From contig CAIOCT010000056.1 in NCBI GenBank assembly GCA_903856725.1, positions 1-32,364 on the forward strand: DNA of 32,364 nucleotides, in the 5' to 3' direction. Below the pieces are notes generated by a model. That model was not told where the DNA came from and made no database searches. It worked only from the letters and a program-made list of their open reading frames with translations. Below, one piece after another: positions 15,660 to 24,628 of this stretch (its first letter is position 1; each line of letters opens with the position of its first letter). The translations under genes were made by a program, and so were the position numbers. This DNA comes from an uncultured Verrucomicrobiota bacterium (GTDB lineage Bacteria; Verrucomicrobiota; Verrucomicrobiia; Opitutales; Opitutaceae).

Positions 15660-16712
15660 ATGGCAACGCATCCCAGCATTCTTTTTCAACTCGGCGCGAG
15701 CCATCATACCGCTCCGCTGGCGGTGCGCGAAAAACTGGCAATCGATGCCGCGCGTGCAAGTGACCTCGCCACCCGCCTAGGACAAATCACCGGCGTTCGC
15801 GAATTTGCCCTGGTTAACACCTGCAACCGCGTCGAACTCTACGGTGTCGCGTCCACCGCGGATGCTTTCCCCGCCCTGCATGCTGCGTTAGGTGCCGTTA
15901 CCGGCTGCACGCCAGCTGAATTAGATTCCGCCGTTACCTTGCGCCAAAATCACGCGGCTATCGGGCATCTCTTTGCAGTCGCCTCGGGCCTCGACTCACA
16001 AATCGTGGGCGAAACCGAAATTCTCGGTCAAGTTAAACAAGCCTACGATGCCGCGCTGGCCCAGCATTGGACGGGCCCCGTGCTCAATCGCGTTTTCCAA
16101 AAAACGTTCCAAGCGGCCAAACATATTCGCACGAACACAGGCATCGGCGCCGGACAAATCAGCATCGCGACCGTGGCTGTCGATTTAGCAGGTCGAATCT
16201 TTGGCGAACTCGCCCACACAAAAATTTTAGTCGTAGGCGCCGGCGATATTGGCCTCAAAACCGTGCAAGCTTTCCAAAGCCGTGGAGCAACCGGCATCAC
16301 CGTAGCTAGTCGTACGCTCGCTAAAGCCGAAGAAGCGGCCGCACTTGCCGGCGGCTGGGCCTTAAGCCTGGCCGATCTTCCTGAGGCCGTCGCCGGGGCT
16401 GATATTATCGCAAGCTCAACATCTTCCCCTGATTTCATCCTCACCCGGGAGCTGATCGCGGCAGGTATCAAGCGGCGCCCCGCTCGCCCACTTTTTCTAA
16501 TTGATCTGGCGCTGCCGCGAGATGTCGATCCCGCGACGGCAGAATTAGCTAATGTTTTCCTCTACAATCTGGATGACCTCGCGGAGATTGCAGAAGAAAA
16601 TTTAGCCCAGCGCGAGGCCGAGGTCGCTAAATGTCAGGCGATTCTCGCCGACCGCACCGCGGCCCTTTGGCCACAAGTCGCTCACTCGTTAAACGCCCCA
16701 GGGACGTCCTAA
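15660..16712 (+). CDS. hemA: Glutamyl-tRNA reductase, short C-terminus
   Basis: A 350-residue NADPH-dependent enzyme that reduces glutamyl-tRNA to glutamate-1-semialdehyde, the first committed step of C5 tetrapyrrole synthesis. Motifs are GASHHTAPLAVREKLA (12-27), LVNTCNRVELYG with catalytic Cys55, SGLDSQIVGETEILGQVKQAY, and the Rossmann motif VVGAGDIGLKT. The family is usually about 410-450 residues; this one stops soon after LDDLAEIAEENLAQRE, so most of the C-terminal dimerisation domain is missing. The stop is a clean TAA. Its last 24 bases overlap the 3' end of lpxB on the other strand. It is preceded by the HemX-like gene. Confidence 0.92.
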   Translation: MATHPSILFQLGASHHTAPLAVREKLAIDAARASDLATRLGQITGVREFALVNTCNRVELYGVASTADAFPALHAALGAVTGCTPAELDSAVTLRQNHAAIGHLFAVASGLDSQIVGETEILGQVKQAYDAALAQHWTGPVLNRVFQKTFQAAKHIRTNTGIGAGQISIATVAVDLAGRIFGELAHTKILVVGAGDIGLKTVQAFQSRGATGITVASRTLAKAEEAAALAGGWALSLADLPEAVAGADIIASSTSSPDFILTRELIAAGIKRRPARPLFLIDLALPRDVDPATAELANVFLYNLDDLAEIAEENLAQREAEVAKCQAILADRTAALWPQVAHSLNAPGTS

Positions 16713-17873
16713 TGATCCGCCGCCCAGTTGCGCGGCCAACCAAGCCGCAGCTGCTCCGGGCTTTGCCCCCCGTAATAATTGTCGCAAACGCGCCGCTTGC
16801 TGCTGCGTCTGCTGCTGCCGAGCCGGTTGCTCTAAACTCGCGCGCAACTCTGCGGCGAGTGCTACCGGAGTTGCCGCCTCTTGAATAAATTCGGGATACA
16901 TCGGCTCCTTGAGTAGCAGGTTCGCAATGCCAATAAATTCTACCTTAACCAGCCAACGACCCAATAGATAAGTCAACGGATCGGTTTTATAGGTGATCGC
17001 ACCAGGAATTCCCGCCAGGGCACAGTGCATCGACATCGTTCCACTGGCCGTCAACACCGCGGCCGCGCCGACGGGTTCAGCTGATTCCCCAGTGCGCCGG
17101 AAGCTGATATGAGCCGGCAATGAAGCCGCTTGTAACGTTGCGAGAATCTCTTCACTCGGATAAAGCACCACCGCCGGACGTGTTGTCCCAGACTGACGGT
17201 AAGCAGCGAGCAACACAGGAAAAATTCGCGCCACCACTTGCCGGCGACTCCCTGGCAACAACAGCACTGGCCCCGCGGGGTCAAAAGCCACCGGCGCCAA
17301 ATAATCGTCCGCGACGAAGGGGTGGCCCACAAATTCAACGGGCAACGCGGTGTCAGCATAACACTCGGGCTCGAAAGGAAAAATCGCAGCCAAGCTATCA
17401 AGTTGCGCCGCCATTTTAAACCGACGACCCGCCCGCGAAGCCCAAATTTGAGGACTGATATAGTAAAGCGTCTTAGTGGGGCCACCCGCCTTAGCCGAGA
17501 AACCCCGGGTAAATAAACTCTGCGCGATGCGCAAATTAAGACCGGATGAATCAACAAAACAAACGGCACGGGGGCGTTGTACCCCAATCCAAGTCACTAC
17601 CTCGGCAATCAAGGCGCGGTAAAAAGAAAATTGAGCCAACACCGCCAACCCCATGGAGGATGACGCTGTCAGATCATAGAGAAGTTGAGCTCCGGCCGCA
17701 GCGAGCCGGGGACCACCCAACGCACAAATACGAAGTGTCGGGTGAGTCACCCGCAAAGCCTGCACCAGCCGCGCCGCGTGCTCATCTCCGGAATGTTCGC
17801 CGGCGACCATCAGCAGATCCACCGGACCAGCCGCGGAAAGCGGCAAGAGAATCGAACGTTCCTCGCTACTCAT
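16689..17873 (-). CDS. lpxB: Lipid-A-disaccharide synthase
   Basis: A 394-residue family 19 glycosyltransferase that joins 2,3-diacylglucosamine-1-phosphate to UDP-2,3-diacylglucosamine to make the tetra-acylated lipid A disaccharide at the inner membrane. Signature motifs are AGEHSGD (24-30), GGPRLAAAG, LYYISPQIWASRAGR, VEFVGHPF, LLPGSRRQV and TASGTMSMH. The C-terminal region ends in Gln/Ala-rich helices. The start overlaps the stop of the upstream oxidoreductase by 4 bases, indicating translational coupling. The 3' end overlaps hemA by 24 bases. Other lipid A genes (lpxA, C, D, fabZ) are not nearby. Confidence 0.93.
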   Translation of the reverse strand: MSSEERSILLPLSAAGPVDLLMVAGEHSGDEHAARLVQALRVTHPTLRICALGGPRLAAAGAQLLYDLTASSSMGLAVLAQFSFYRALIAEVVTWIGVQRPRAVCFVDSSGLNLRIAQSLFTRGFSAKAGGPTKTLYYISPQIWASRAGRRFKMAAQLDSLAAIFPFEPECYADTALPVEFVGHPFVADDYLAPVAFDPAGPVLLLPGSRRQVVARIFPVLLAAYRQSGTTRPAVVLYPSEEILATLQAASLPAHISFRRTGESAEPVGAAAVLTASGTMSMHCALAGIPGAITYKTDPLTYLLGRWLVKVEFIGIANLLLKEPMYPEFIQEAATPVALAAELRASLEQPARQQQTQQQAARLRQLLRGAKPGAAAAWLAAQLGGGSLGRPWGV

Positions 17874-18856
17874 CTTGGCGCCGCTTGGCGAATTTGCTCA
17901 GTGATCGTGATGGCAACTTCGAGCGCTGACTTACCGAGAGCGCCACCGACCTTAGGTTGCTTTGCATCCTGCACGCTTTCGATAAAATGCGCCAACTCAA
18001 TAGCCAAGGGCTCCCCTTTCTCGATGGGAATCTCGTGCACGGGAATCGAACTGGCGTCCCCCGCGGGCACGAGACCGATTTTCATTTTTAAACCATAGGC
18101 AACGATATCACTCTTTTTTACGAGGTGCCCCTTTTGATTCATAAAATCCAACGACAGATATGCGTTATCTTGAAAGACGCGGATCTCGCGGTTTTTTTTC
18201 AGACTCATCCGGCTCGCGCTAAGATTAGCGACGCAGCCATTTTCAAATTCAATGCGCGCATTGGCGATGTCTTCGGTTTTTGAAAGCACCATGATGCCCA
18301 CGCTATCAATTTTACGAATTGGAGACTTAACCAAAGCCAGCACGATACCTATATCGTGAATCATGAGATCAAGCACGACGCCAACTTCTGTGCCGCGCGG
18401 CTGATACGGCGCCAGTCGTTCCGTGGTGATATATTGTGGGTGCCCTGTGTGCTTTTCCAGATAGCTCATCACAGGATTAAAATGCTCGATGTGCCCGACT
18501 TGGACGAGACAATGATGCTGCCGCGCCGCTGCGAGTACTTGCTCAGCTTCGGCCAGATTAGCGCATAAGGGTTTTTCAATTAATAAATGACAACCTTGCG
18601 CCAGTAAAGGCAGGGCAACCTGCGCATGTTGATCCGTTGGCACGACGACACTGATAGCATCGCAGGCTTCTCCTAATTCCGCAATCGTGGCAAAGCGGCG
18701 GCAATGGTATTTTGCGCAGATCTCCGCCGCGCGGGCATCGCTCACTTCAAAAATACCGGTCAACTCTACTGCCGGTAAGGTCGCATAGATCCTCGCATGA
18801 TGCTGGCCCAACGAGCCCACGCCAGCAACGCCGCACTTGATCTTGGGTTTAGCCAT
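17870..18856 (-). CDS. Gfo/Idh/MocA family oxidoreductase linked to lpxB
   Basis: A 328-residue NAD(P)-dependent oxidoreductase. The Rossmann motif is GVAGVGSLG (9-17), the family EKP motif is at 94-96 (Lys95), and the C-terminal substrate domain includes DLMIHDIGIVLALV with a conserved histidine. The gene overlaps lpxB by 4 bases (ATGA), so the two products are probably made together. A family member called GnnA oxidises UDP-GlcNAc at C3 for making diamino-sugar lipid A in Leptospira and Acidithiobacillus; linkage to lpxB makes a comparable role in lipid A sugar modification plausible. No aminotransferase (GnnB) is present here, so this is a hypothesis. Confidence 0.85.
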   Translation of the reverse strand: MAKPKIKCGVAGVGSLGQHHARIYATLPAVELTGIFEVSDARAAEICAKYHCRRFATIAELGEACDAISVVVPTDQHAQVALPLLAQGCHLLIEKPLCANLAEAEQVLAAARQHHCLVQVGHIEHFNPVMSYLEKHTGHPQYITTERLAPYQPRGTEVGVVLDLMIHDIGIVLALVKSPIRKIDSVGIMVLSKTEDIANARIEFENGCVANLSASRMSLKKNREIRVFQDNAYLSLDFMNQKGHLVKKSDIVAYGLKMKIGLVPAGDASSIPVHEIPIEKGEPLAIELAHFIESVQDAKQPKVGGALGKSALEVAITITEQIRQAAPR

Positions 18857-19042
18857 GCATGGATGTTCAATTCGTCTGCCCCATGAGGCAACAGCGATGT
18901 TCGTGCTCCTAAGCCCAGAAGGCTAAACAATCATGATGGGGGGCTAGCCACAACGCCGCCTTGAAAACCGCGTCAACCATCCATAATCATGCGCGCGATC
19001 GGCTCGCTTATTTATAATAAATATCTCCTAAAATATATTTCC

Positions 19043-20269
19043 ATGCGCCCAACTGCACTTTTAGTGGCCCTTTTTAGCACCCTGCTGACTGAGACGAGCT
19101 TAGTCGCCTATCAAACGGCTGATGCCCTCGGCGGCCTCACCTTTAATCAGCCTCTCGGACTCGCGACCATTCCTGGGCAAAATGACCGTCTATTGGTTTT
19201 AGAAAAAAACGGAACAGTGCAGCTTATCACAGGCCTTCGCGAGAACCAGCCGCATAAACAAATTTTCTGTGACCTCACGCAACCCCGCGAAGGCAAGTTT
19301 GAGAACGGTGGAGAATGTGGCCTCCTCGGCCTCGCGGTGCACCCACGCTTTGCCGAGAATCATGAAATTTATGTGTATTATAGTCTGAAAATTGCTGGCA
19401 AATTACACCAACGACTTTCTCGATTTAAAGTTAGTCCGACAGATCTAGGGCAAGTCGATGTCGCAAGCGAGCAGCCACTGATCACGCAACTCGACCCAGC
19501 GAGCAACCATAACGGCGGCGATGTACACTTCGGGCCGGATGGTTATCTTTATTTTTCCTGCGGGGACGGCGGAGCCGGCGGTGACGCTTTTGATCACGGC
19601 GGGCATATCGACAAAGGTTTTTTTGCGGCGGTCTTTCGCATCGATGTCGATCGCCAACCGAGCAACCTCCGCCCCAATAAAGATCCGGCCGTACACTTAG
19701 ATACCCAAGGCGAAGCCTTTTATGCAGTGCCCGCCGATAATCCTTTCGTCGGGACACGCACGCATCGCGACAAACCCATCGATGTGCTGAAATTAAGAAC
19801 TGAAACTTGGGCGACCGGCCTCCGAAACGCTTGGCGATTTTCTTATGATGCGCCGAGTGACACCTGGATGGCGGGTGATGTTGGGCAAAATTTAATTGAA
19901 GAGGTCGATATCCTAAAAGCTGGCCAAGATTATGGCTGGCCCTTGCGTGAGGGAAAAAAGGCATTGGGGAAAGCTCAACCCCTCGCTGGGTTAACTGAGC
20001 CCATCATAGATTATGATCGCAAATGGGGAGCCTCTGTAACTGGCGGCATAATCTACCGCGGATCTGCTCTGCCAGAACTCGCCGGAACTTACCTCTTTGG
20101 TGATTTCACCAGTGGACGTATCTTTGCGCTCACCTCGAAGTCGGCCAACGGTTTTACAGAAATCGCCAAAGAGCTTAACGCGGTCGTTAGTTTTGGAACG
20201 AATCCAGCCGACGGTGAATTGCTCTTTTGTAATCTCGTTTCAGGCAAAGTGCGCCGGCTCACCCGGTAA
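19043..20269 (+). CDS. Exported PQQ-dependent sugar dehydrogenase (GSDH family)
   Basis: A 408-residue six-bladed beta-propeller of the glucose/sorbosone dehydrogenase family (soluble PQQ glucose dehydrogenase type), expected to oxidise aldose sugars in the periplasm. After a signal peptide (1-22) come GECGLLGLAVHP, then NHNGGDVHFGPDGYLYF with the likely catalytic base His156, GDGGAGGD (a possible calcium loop), ATGLRNAWRFSYD, GDVGQNLIEEVD and YGWPLREG. An upstream in-frame ATG at 18989 would add 18 residues but spoil the signal peptide. An AT-rich tract (19010-19042) precedes the start. The next gene, an exported peptidase, begins 138 bases downstream on the same strand. Confidence 0.87.
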   Translation: MRPTALLVALFSTLLTETSLVAYQTADALGGLTFNQPLGLATIPGQNDRLLVLEKNGTVQLITGLRENQPHKQIFCDLTQPREGKFENGGECGLLGLAVHPRFAENHEIYVYYSLKIAGKLHQRLSRFKVSPTDLGQVDVASEQPLITQLDPASNHNGGDVHFGPDGYLYFSCGDGGAGGDAFDHGGHIDKGFFAAVFRIDVDRQPSNLRPNKDPAVHLDTQGEAFYAVPADNPFVGTRTHRDKPIDVLKLRTETWATGLRNAWRFSYDAPSDTWMAGDVGQNLIEEVDILKAGQDYGWPLREGKKALGKAQPLAGLTEPIIDYDRKWGASVTGGIIYRGSALPELAGTYLFGDFTSGRIFALTSKSANGFTEIAKELNAVVSFGTNPADGELLFCNLVSGKVRRLTR

Positions 20270-20407
20270 AGAAAACCTGGATAAGTCAGCCCCGATTTCT
20301 GGTGACCCCTCAGCGAGCGGATCGTGCTCCTTAATACCATCGCCCTGCACCGCGATAATCTTGCCAAACCGCAACAAGCCCATCTGCTATTACCCAACAA
20401 TTATCCC

Positions 20408-22564
20408 ATGCAAATCCCCTTCCCTCGTTGGACTGCCCCTCTAGCCTCCTTGCTGGTAATCACCTTAACGCTGCTCACTGGCCTGCGCGCTGCTGACCCT
20501 GCTTCCCCCATGACTGATAATCCCCTGCTAACCGAAAGCCCCCTGCCTTTTCAATATCCGCAATTTGATAAAATAAAAAACGAACACTTTGCTCCCGGTT
20601 TTGCTTTAGGGATGGCGGACCACCTTAAGGAAATTGAAAGCATCGCCAATAATTCGAGCGCGCCTACCTTTGAAAACACGATTGTGGCGCTGGAGCGGGC
20701 GGGCGAACTGCTCTCGCGCGTGAGTGCGATCTTCGGCAATCTCGCGAGCTGTAACACCAACCCCGAGCTTCAGAAATTGCAACGGGCCCTCTCGCCCCAA
20801 CTGGCCGCTCACTCCGACGCCATTCGCCTTAACCCAATTCTCTTTGCGCGCATCGAAGCACTTTACACGGCACGGGAAACCCTGGGCTTGGATGCTGAGT
20901 CTCAACGAGTACTCTGGCGCTACTACAAAGACTTTGTTCGCGCCGGTGCCAAACTAGCTCCGGCTGATAAAGAAAAATTAAAAGCACTCAACAGTCAGCT
21001 GGCGACGCTCCAAACCAATTTCACCCAAAACACCTTAAAGGAAGTCGCCGCTTCCGCCGTGTGGATTGATACTCGCGAGGAACTGAGCGGATTTTCTGAG
21101 GCAGAGATAACTGCGGCGGCAGCGGCCGCTAAGGCTGAAGGCCACGCCGGTAAATATAAAATCCGTCTCCAAAATACTACCGGACAACCCCCGCTCACTC
21201 AGCTCACAAATCACTCGACCCGCGCTAAAATTATGGCGGCCTCGCTCGCCCGCGGCAGTCGTGGCGGTGAATTTGATAATCGGGCCATCGTCGCCGCTCT
21301 TGCCCAGAAACGGGCGGAGCGTGCCCGCCTCCTTGGCTACCCCACTTATGCTGCCTTCTCACTCGAAGAGCAGACCGCTGGGTCAGTCGACGTGGTGAAT
21401 AAACTGCTCGCCCAGCTTGGGCCACCCGCCGTGGCTAACGCGCGCCGCGAAGCTGCTGACATGCAAGCCATCATCGACCATGAAAAAGGCGGCTTCCGCC
21501 TCGAGGCTGCCGATTGGCAACATTACGCCGAGAAAGTTCGCCAGACGAAATATGATTTCGACGAGAGCCAACTCAAACCGTACTTCGAGCTTAATCACGT
21601 TTTACTCGACGGCGTCTTCTTTGCTGCCGGCCAACTCTATGGTCTCACCTTTAAAGAACGGCACGACCTGCCCGTGTATGAACCGACGGTCCGCGTGTTT
21701 GATGTATTCGAAGCTGATGGTACCCAACTCGCTATCTTCATCGCCGATTTATACGCCCGCTCCAATAAAAATGGGGGCGCCTGGATGAATGCCTACGTTT
21801 CGCAAAATGGCTTGCGCGGCACCCGCCCCGTCATTGCGAACCACCTCAATCTCACCCAGCCTCCCGCGGGTGAACCGATGCTCTTAACGCACGATGAAGT
21901 CCGGACCGCCTTTCATGAATTCGGTCACGCGCTGCACGGCATGTTTTCTCACGTCAAATACCCACGCTTTGCCGGCACCAGCGTGCCGCGCGATTTCGTC
22001 GAATTCCCCTCGCAAGTAAACGAAATGTGGGCTGCTTGGCCGACAATTCTATCGAATTATGCCAAGCACTACCAGACAGGGGCCCCCATTCCTGCCGCAC
22101 TGCTGGCTAAAGTAGAAGCGACGAATAAATTTAACCAGGGCTTTGCCACCACGGAATTAGTCGCGGCCAATCTCATTGACCAAGCTTGGCACCAACTCAG
22201 CGCCACCGATAAAATTGATGCCGATGGCGTGCTCGCCTTCGAGCGCACCGTACTGGAAAAAGCAGGCTTAGATTTTGCTTCCGTCCCCCCGCGCTATCGC
22301 AGCACTTACTTTTCGCATAGCTTTGGGGGTGGGTATTCAGCCGGCTATTATTCTTATTTTTGGAGCGAAGTACTCGATGCAAGCAGCGTAGCATGGCTCA
22401 AGTCCCACGGCGGCCTGACCCGCGCTAATGGCGACCGTCTCCGACAGAAGCTGCTCTCTCGTGGCGGCAGCGAAGACGCGATGAAGCTGTTTCGCGACTT
22501 CACGGGGGGCGATCCCGACATCGCCCCCTTCCTTGAGCGCCGCGGGCTCGGCGGGGTTAAATAA
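20408..22564 (+). CDS. Exported M3-family metallopeptidase (peptidyl-dipeptidase Dcp/oligopeptidase A type)
   Basis: A 718-residue thimet-type zinc peptidase. The zinc motif HEFGH is at 503-507 in RTAFHEFGHALHGMFSH, followed by the expected downstream glutamate in the VEFPSQVNEMW segment and by HSFGGGYSAGYYSY, the substrate-loop motif of M3 enzymes. Most M3 peptidases are cytoplasmic, but this one starts with a hydrophobic signal sequence (about 12-31, ending LRAADP), so it should act in the periplasm, cleaving short peptides. The start at 20408 is preferred to the ATG-like codon at 20324 because it places the signal at the N-terminus. It converges on the gly-zipper lipoprotein gene. Confidence 0.9.
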   Translation: MQIPFPRWTAPLASLLVITLTLLTGLRAADPASPMTDNPLLTESPLPFQYPQFDKIKNEHFAPGFALGMADHLKEIESIANNSSAPTFENTIVALERAGELLSRVSAIFGNLASCNTNPELQKLQRALSPQLAAHSDAIRLNPILFARIEALYTARETLGLDAESQRVLWRYYKDFVRAGAKLAPADKEKLKALNSQLATLQTNFTQNTLKEVAASAVWIDTREELSGFSEAEITAAAAAAKAEGHAGKYKIRLQNTTGQPPLTQLTNHSTRAKIMAASLARGSRGGEFDNRAIVAALAQKRAERARLLGYPTYAAFSLEEQTAGSVDVVNKLLAQLGPPAVANARREAADMQAIIDHEKGGFRLEAADWQHYAEKVRQTKYDFDESQLKPYFELNHVLLDGVFFAAGQLYGLTFKERHDLPVYEPTVRVFDVFEADGTQLAIFIADLYARSNKNGGAWMNAYVSQNGLRGTRPVIANHLNLTQPPAGEPMLLTHDEVRTAFHEFGHALHGMFSHVKYPRFAGTSVPRDFVEFPSQVNEMWAAWPTILSNYAKHYQTGAPIPAALLAKVEATNKFNQGFATTELVAANLIDQAWHQLSATDKIDADGVLAFERTVLEKAGLDFASVPPRYRSTYFSHSFGGGYSAGYYSYFWSEVLDASSVAWLKSHGGLTRANGDRLRQKLLSRGGSEDAMKLFRDFTGGDPDIAPFLERRGLGGVK

Positions 22565-22661
22565 TCATCACCCGCCGCGACAGCAGCCTTCAGGAAGGCC
22601 TTCGCCGCGTAATCACAGCTCTCGCCCACCGGGGTCGGTCGGCGGGAGCTTAAGCAAGAGC

Positions 22662-23177
22662 TTAGAGCCGCCAGAAGCCTCGAATATAAACGTGGCTATG
22701 GCCACGACGCTCCCAATGCGGCGCGACATAATGACGATAACGCGGCGGCGGAATTTCCCAGCGACCGTTCACCCAATAATAGCCGCGCCCGTCAAATTCC
22801 CAGTGGCCCTCCACCCAGAGCGCACTGGGCGCTGGGCGTTCATAGACCACCACCTGCCGCTGCGGAGGTGGGGGCAATGGAGGTGACTCCGCTATAATTT
22901 GCGTCGTCGCTTCCCGCTCAGAACCATAAATCGTGCCATTTCTGTGGTCCGCCTGATTGCCGATCGTTCCACCTAAAATGGAACCAGCGGCTGCGCCTAT
23001 CAAAGCCCCTTGGCCACCTTTGCCGTTGCCAGAGTTATTCCCAATAATGGCCCCAGCAATGGCGCCCAGAACGCCGCCAGCGACAGCGCCCTCTTGGGTG
23101 CTCGGACCCGTACCAACGCAGCCTACGACCAGCAAGGCCCAGCTAAGAGGAAAGATTAAGATAATTTTTGATTTCAT
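22662..23177 (-). CDS. Glycine-zipper lipoprotein with WxxGxW repeats
   Basis: A 171-residue predicted lipoprotein. A signal peptide ends in the lipobox VVGC (Cys20). Residues about 29-75 form an Ala/Gly-rich glycine zipper (YMGG/Rick_17kDa type) that can insert in or bind membranes. A Pro-rich linker (about 98-106) leads to a C-terminal set of aromatic repeats: WVEGHWEFDG, WVNGRWEIPP and a third, looser one near YIRGFW, resembling the YXWGXW repeat (PF12779). It is probably anchored in the outer membrane facing the periplasm. The function is not established. It lies on the minus strand upstream of nothing co-directional; AT-rich DNA precedes the ATG. Confidence 0.78.
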   Translation of the reverse strand: MKSKIILIFPLSWALLVVGCVGTGPSTQEGAVAGGVLGAIAGAIIGNNSGNGKGGQGALIGAAAGSILGGTIGNQADHRNGTIYGSEREATTQIIAESPPLPPPPQRQVVVYERPAPSALWVEGHWEFDGRGYYWVNGRWEIPPPRYRHYVAPHWERRGHSHVYIRGFWRL

Positions 23178-23274
23178 AATAAAAGAATTAAAAACAGAGA
23201 CAATTTCTTAGACCAATAAATATGACGCTAGTTCCTTCTCGGAAATTACCCTAACCCCGAGAGCCCTTCGGCAT

Positions 23275-24525
23275 TTATTTAATTAAAGCCTGATACATCA
23301 GGATTTTAAATTTCTGATTCAGGCCAGTATTACCCCCGGGGAGCAGCTGCGTCATGAAAATAGCGACGATCTTTTCCTGCGGATCGACCAGATATTGCGG
23401 GTAATAAGCACTCCCCCAACCGTAGGCGCCCGCGCTGATGAGTTCACCGGAGAAGCCCGGATCATCATTAACCCAAAAACCGAGCCCAAAGGCATTATTA
23501 TCGCGGGCATATTTCGCCCCCGTGTGATTAGCATGCATTAATTGGACCGTCTTAGGGCTAAGCAAGCGAACCCCATCGAGTTCCCCTTCATTGAGCAGCA
23601 TCTGCAAAAAACGACCGTAATCAGTGATGGTAGATAAAAGACCCGCTCCACCAGAAAAACACTTCCGCGGGCCTTGCACGTAGTTACTTTTTGCGACGGT
23701 CTCCTTCAAGACCAGCCGACCATTAATGATACTGTAAACATTAGCCAAACGATTGGCTTTCTCTAGGGGCAAATAAAAACCCGTATCCTTCATCTGCAAG
23801 GGACCCGTAATTCGTTCAGCGATAAAACGGTCCAGCGGCAGTCCCGAGACAACTTCAACGAGATAGCCCAGCACATCAGTCCCAAAGCCGTACTGCCACT
23901 GCTCACCGGGCTGACCATGCAATGGCAATTTCGCCAGTCGGTTAATCGCGTCGCCAATTGGCTCATCATGAGCCGTAAAATTCCAACCATAGACATTAGC
24001 TTTTTTATAATCATCGACCGCCAGGCCATCCCCATAGGTCAAACCGGCAGTGTGTCGCATGAGATCGCGAATCGTGATCGGTCGTAGTGCGGGCACGGTC
24101 ACATATTTAAATTCTGGCGGCGAACCCGCGGGAGGCGGTACGGCCACCATGGAATGCGCAAAGGCCGGCAGGTATTTGGCGACGGGGTCATTTAACATGA
24201 AATGCCCTTCCTCATACAGCATGAGCGCCGCCACGGTCGTGATGGCCTTGCTCATGGAAGCGATGCGAAAAATGGCATCAGTTGGCATCACCTTCCCCTG
24301 CTCAATATCCTGCTGCCCGTAGGCCTTTAAATGCACCGTCTGGCCATCACGAGCAATAAACATGACGGCCCCAGCCAACTGCTGTTGATTAATATTATCC
24401 TGAATGACGGCATCAAGCCGCCCCAGTCGCACGGGATCGAAACCGTGATTCAGCGCCACGCCCCGAGCTGCGGAGAGCGAAACCCAAAACAAAAATCCCG
24501 TTAATAGAAAGCGATATGAGATCAT
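23275..24525 (-). CDS. Exported serine hydrolase of the beta-lactamase fold (class C/EstB type)
   Basis: A 416-residue protein with an N-terminal signal peptide (1-24) and a serine beta-lactamase-like domain (Pfam Beta-lactamase). The nucleophile motif SMSK gives Ser90 and Lys93. The second element is Tyr212 in WQYGFGTDVLG, so the usual YxN reads YGF, as in carboxylesterase-like rather than antibiotic-hydrolysing enzymes. A glycine-rich GAYGWGSAYY stands where KTG or WGG occurs in relatives. Most likely a periplasmic esterase, D-amino-peptidase or peptidoglycan-type hydrolase; resistance to beta-lactams should not be assumed. A GGGAG is about ten bases before the start, one of the few Shine-Dalgarno-like sequences here. 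It diverges from pepT. Confidence 0.85.
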   Translation of the reverse strand: MISYRFLLTGFLFWVSLSAARGVALNHGFDPVRLGRLDAVIQDNINQQQLAGAVMFIARDGQTVHLKAYGQQDIEQGKVMPTDAIFRIASMSKAITTVAALMLYEEGHFMLNDPVAKYLPAFAHSMVAVPPPAGSPPEFKYVTVPALRPITIRDLMRHTAGLTYGDGLAVDDYKKANVYGWNFTAHDEPIGDAINRLAKLPLHGQPGEQWQYGFGTDVLGYLVEVVSGLPLDRFIAERITGPLQMKDTGFYLPLEKANRLANVYSIINGRLVLKETVAKSNYVQGPRKCFSGGAGLLSTITDYGRFLQMLLNEGELDGVRLLSPKTVQLMHANHTGAKYARDNNAFGLGFWVNDDPGFSGELISAGAYGWGSAYYPQYLVDPQEKIVAIFMTQLLPGGNTGLNQKFKILMYQALIK

Positions 24526-24628
24526 GAATAAATTCTCCCTTCGCTTATCCGGTCTAGCAAATCCAAAACCAATGAATCCGGCGAAGATTTCGAGTTGTCG
24601 GCATAGTCCGCCTCAGCACAGTGAGATT

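Noticed and set aside
17051-17587. 178-codon open frame on the minus strand
   Set aside because: It lies inside lpxB in another frame and encodes an Arg/Cys/Trp-rich sequence with no motif.
23275-24525. Antibiotic-resistance beta-lactamase
   Set aside because: YxN and KTG motifs are not canonical and the protein is longer than class C enzymes; a serine hydrolase call is all that can be supported.
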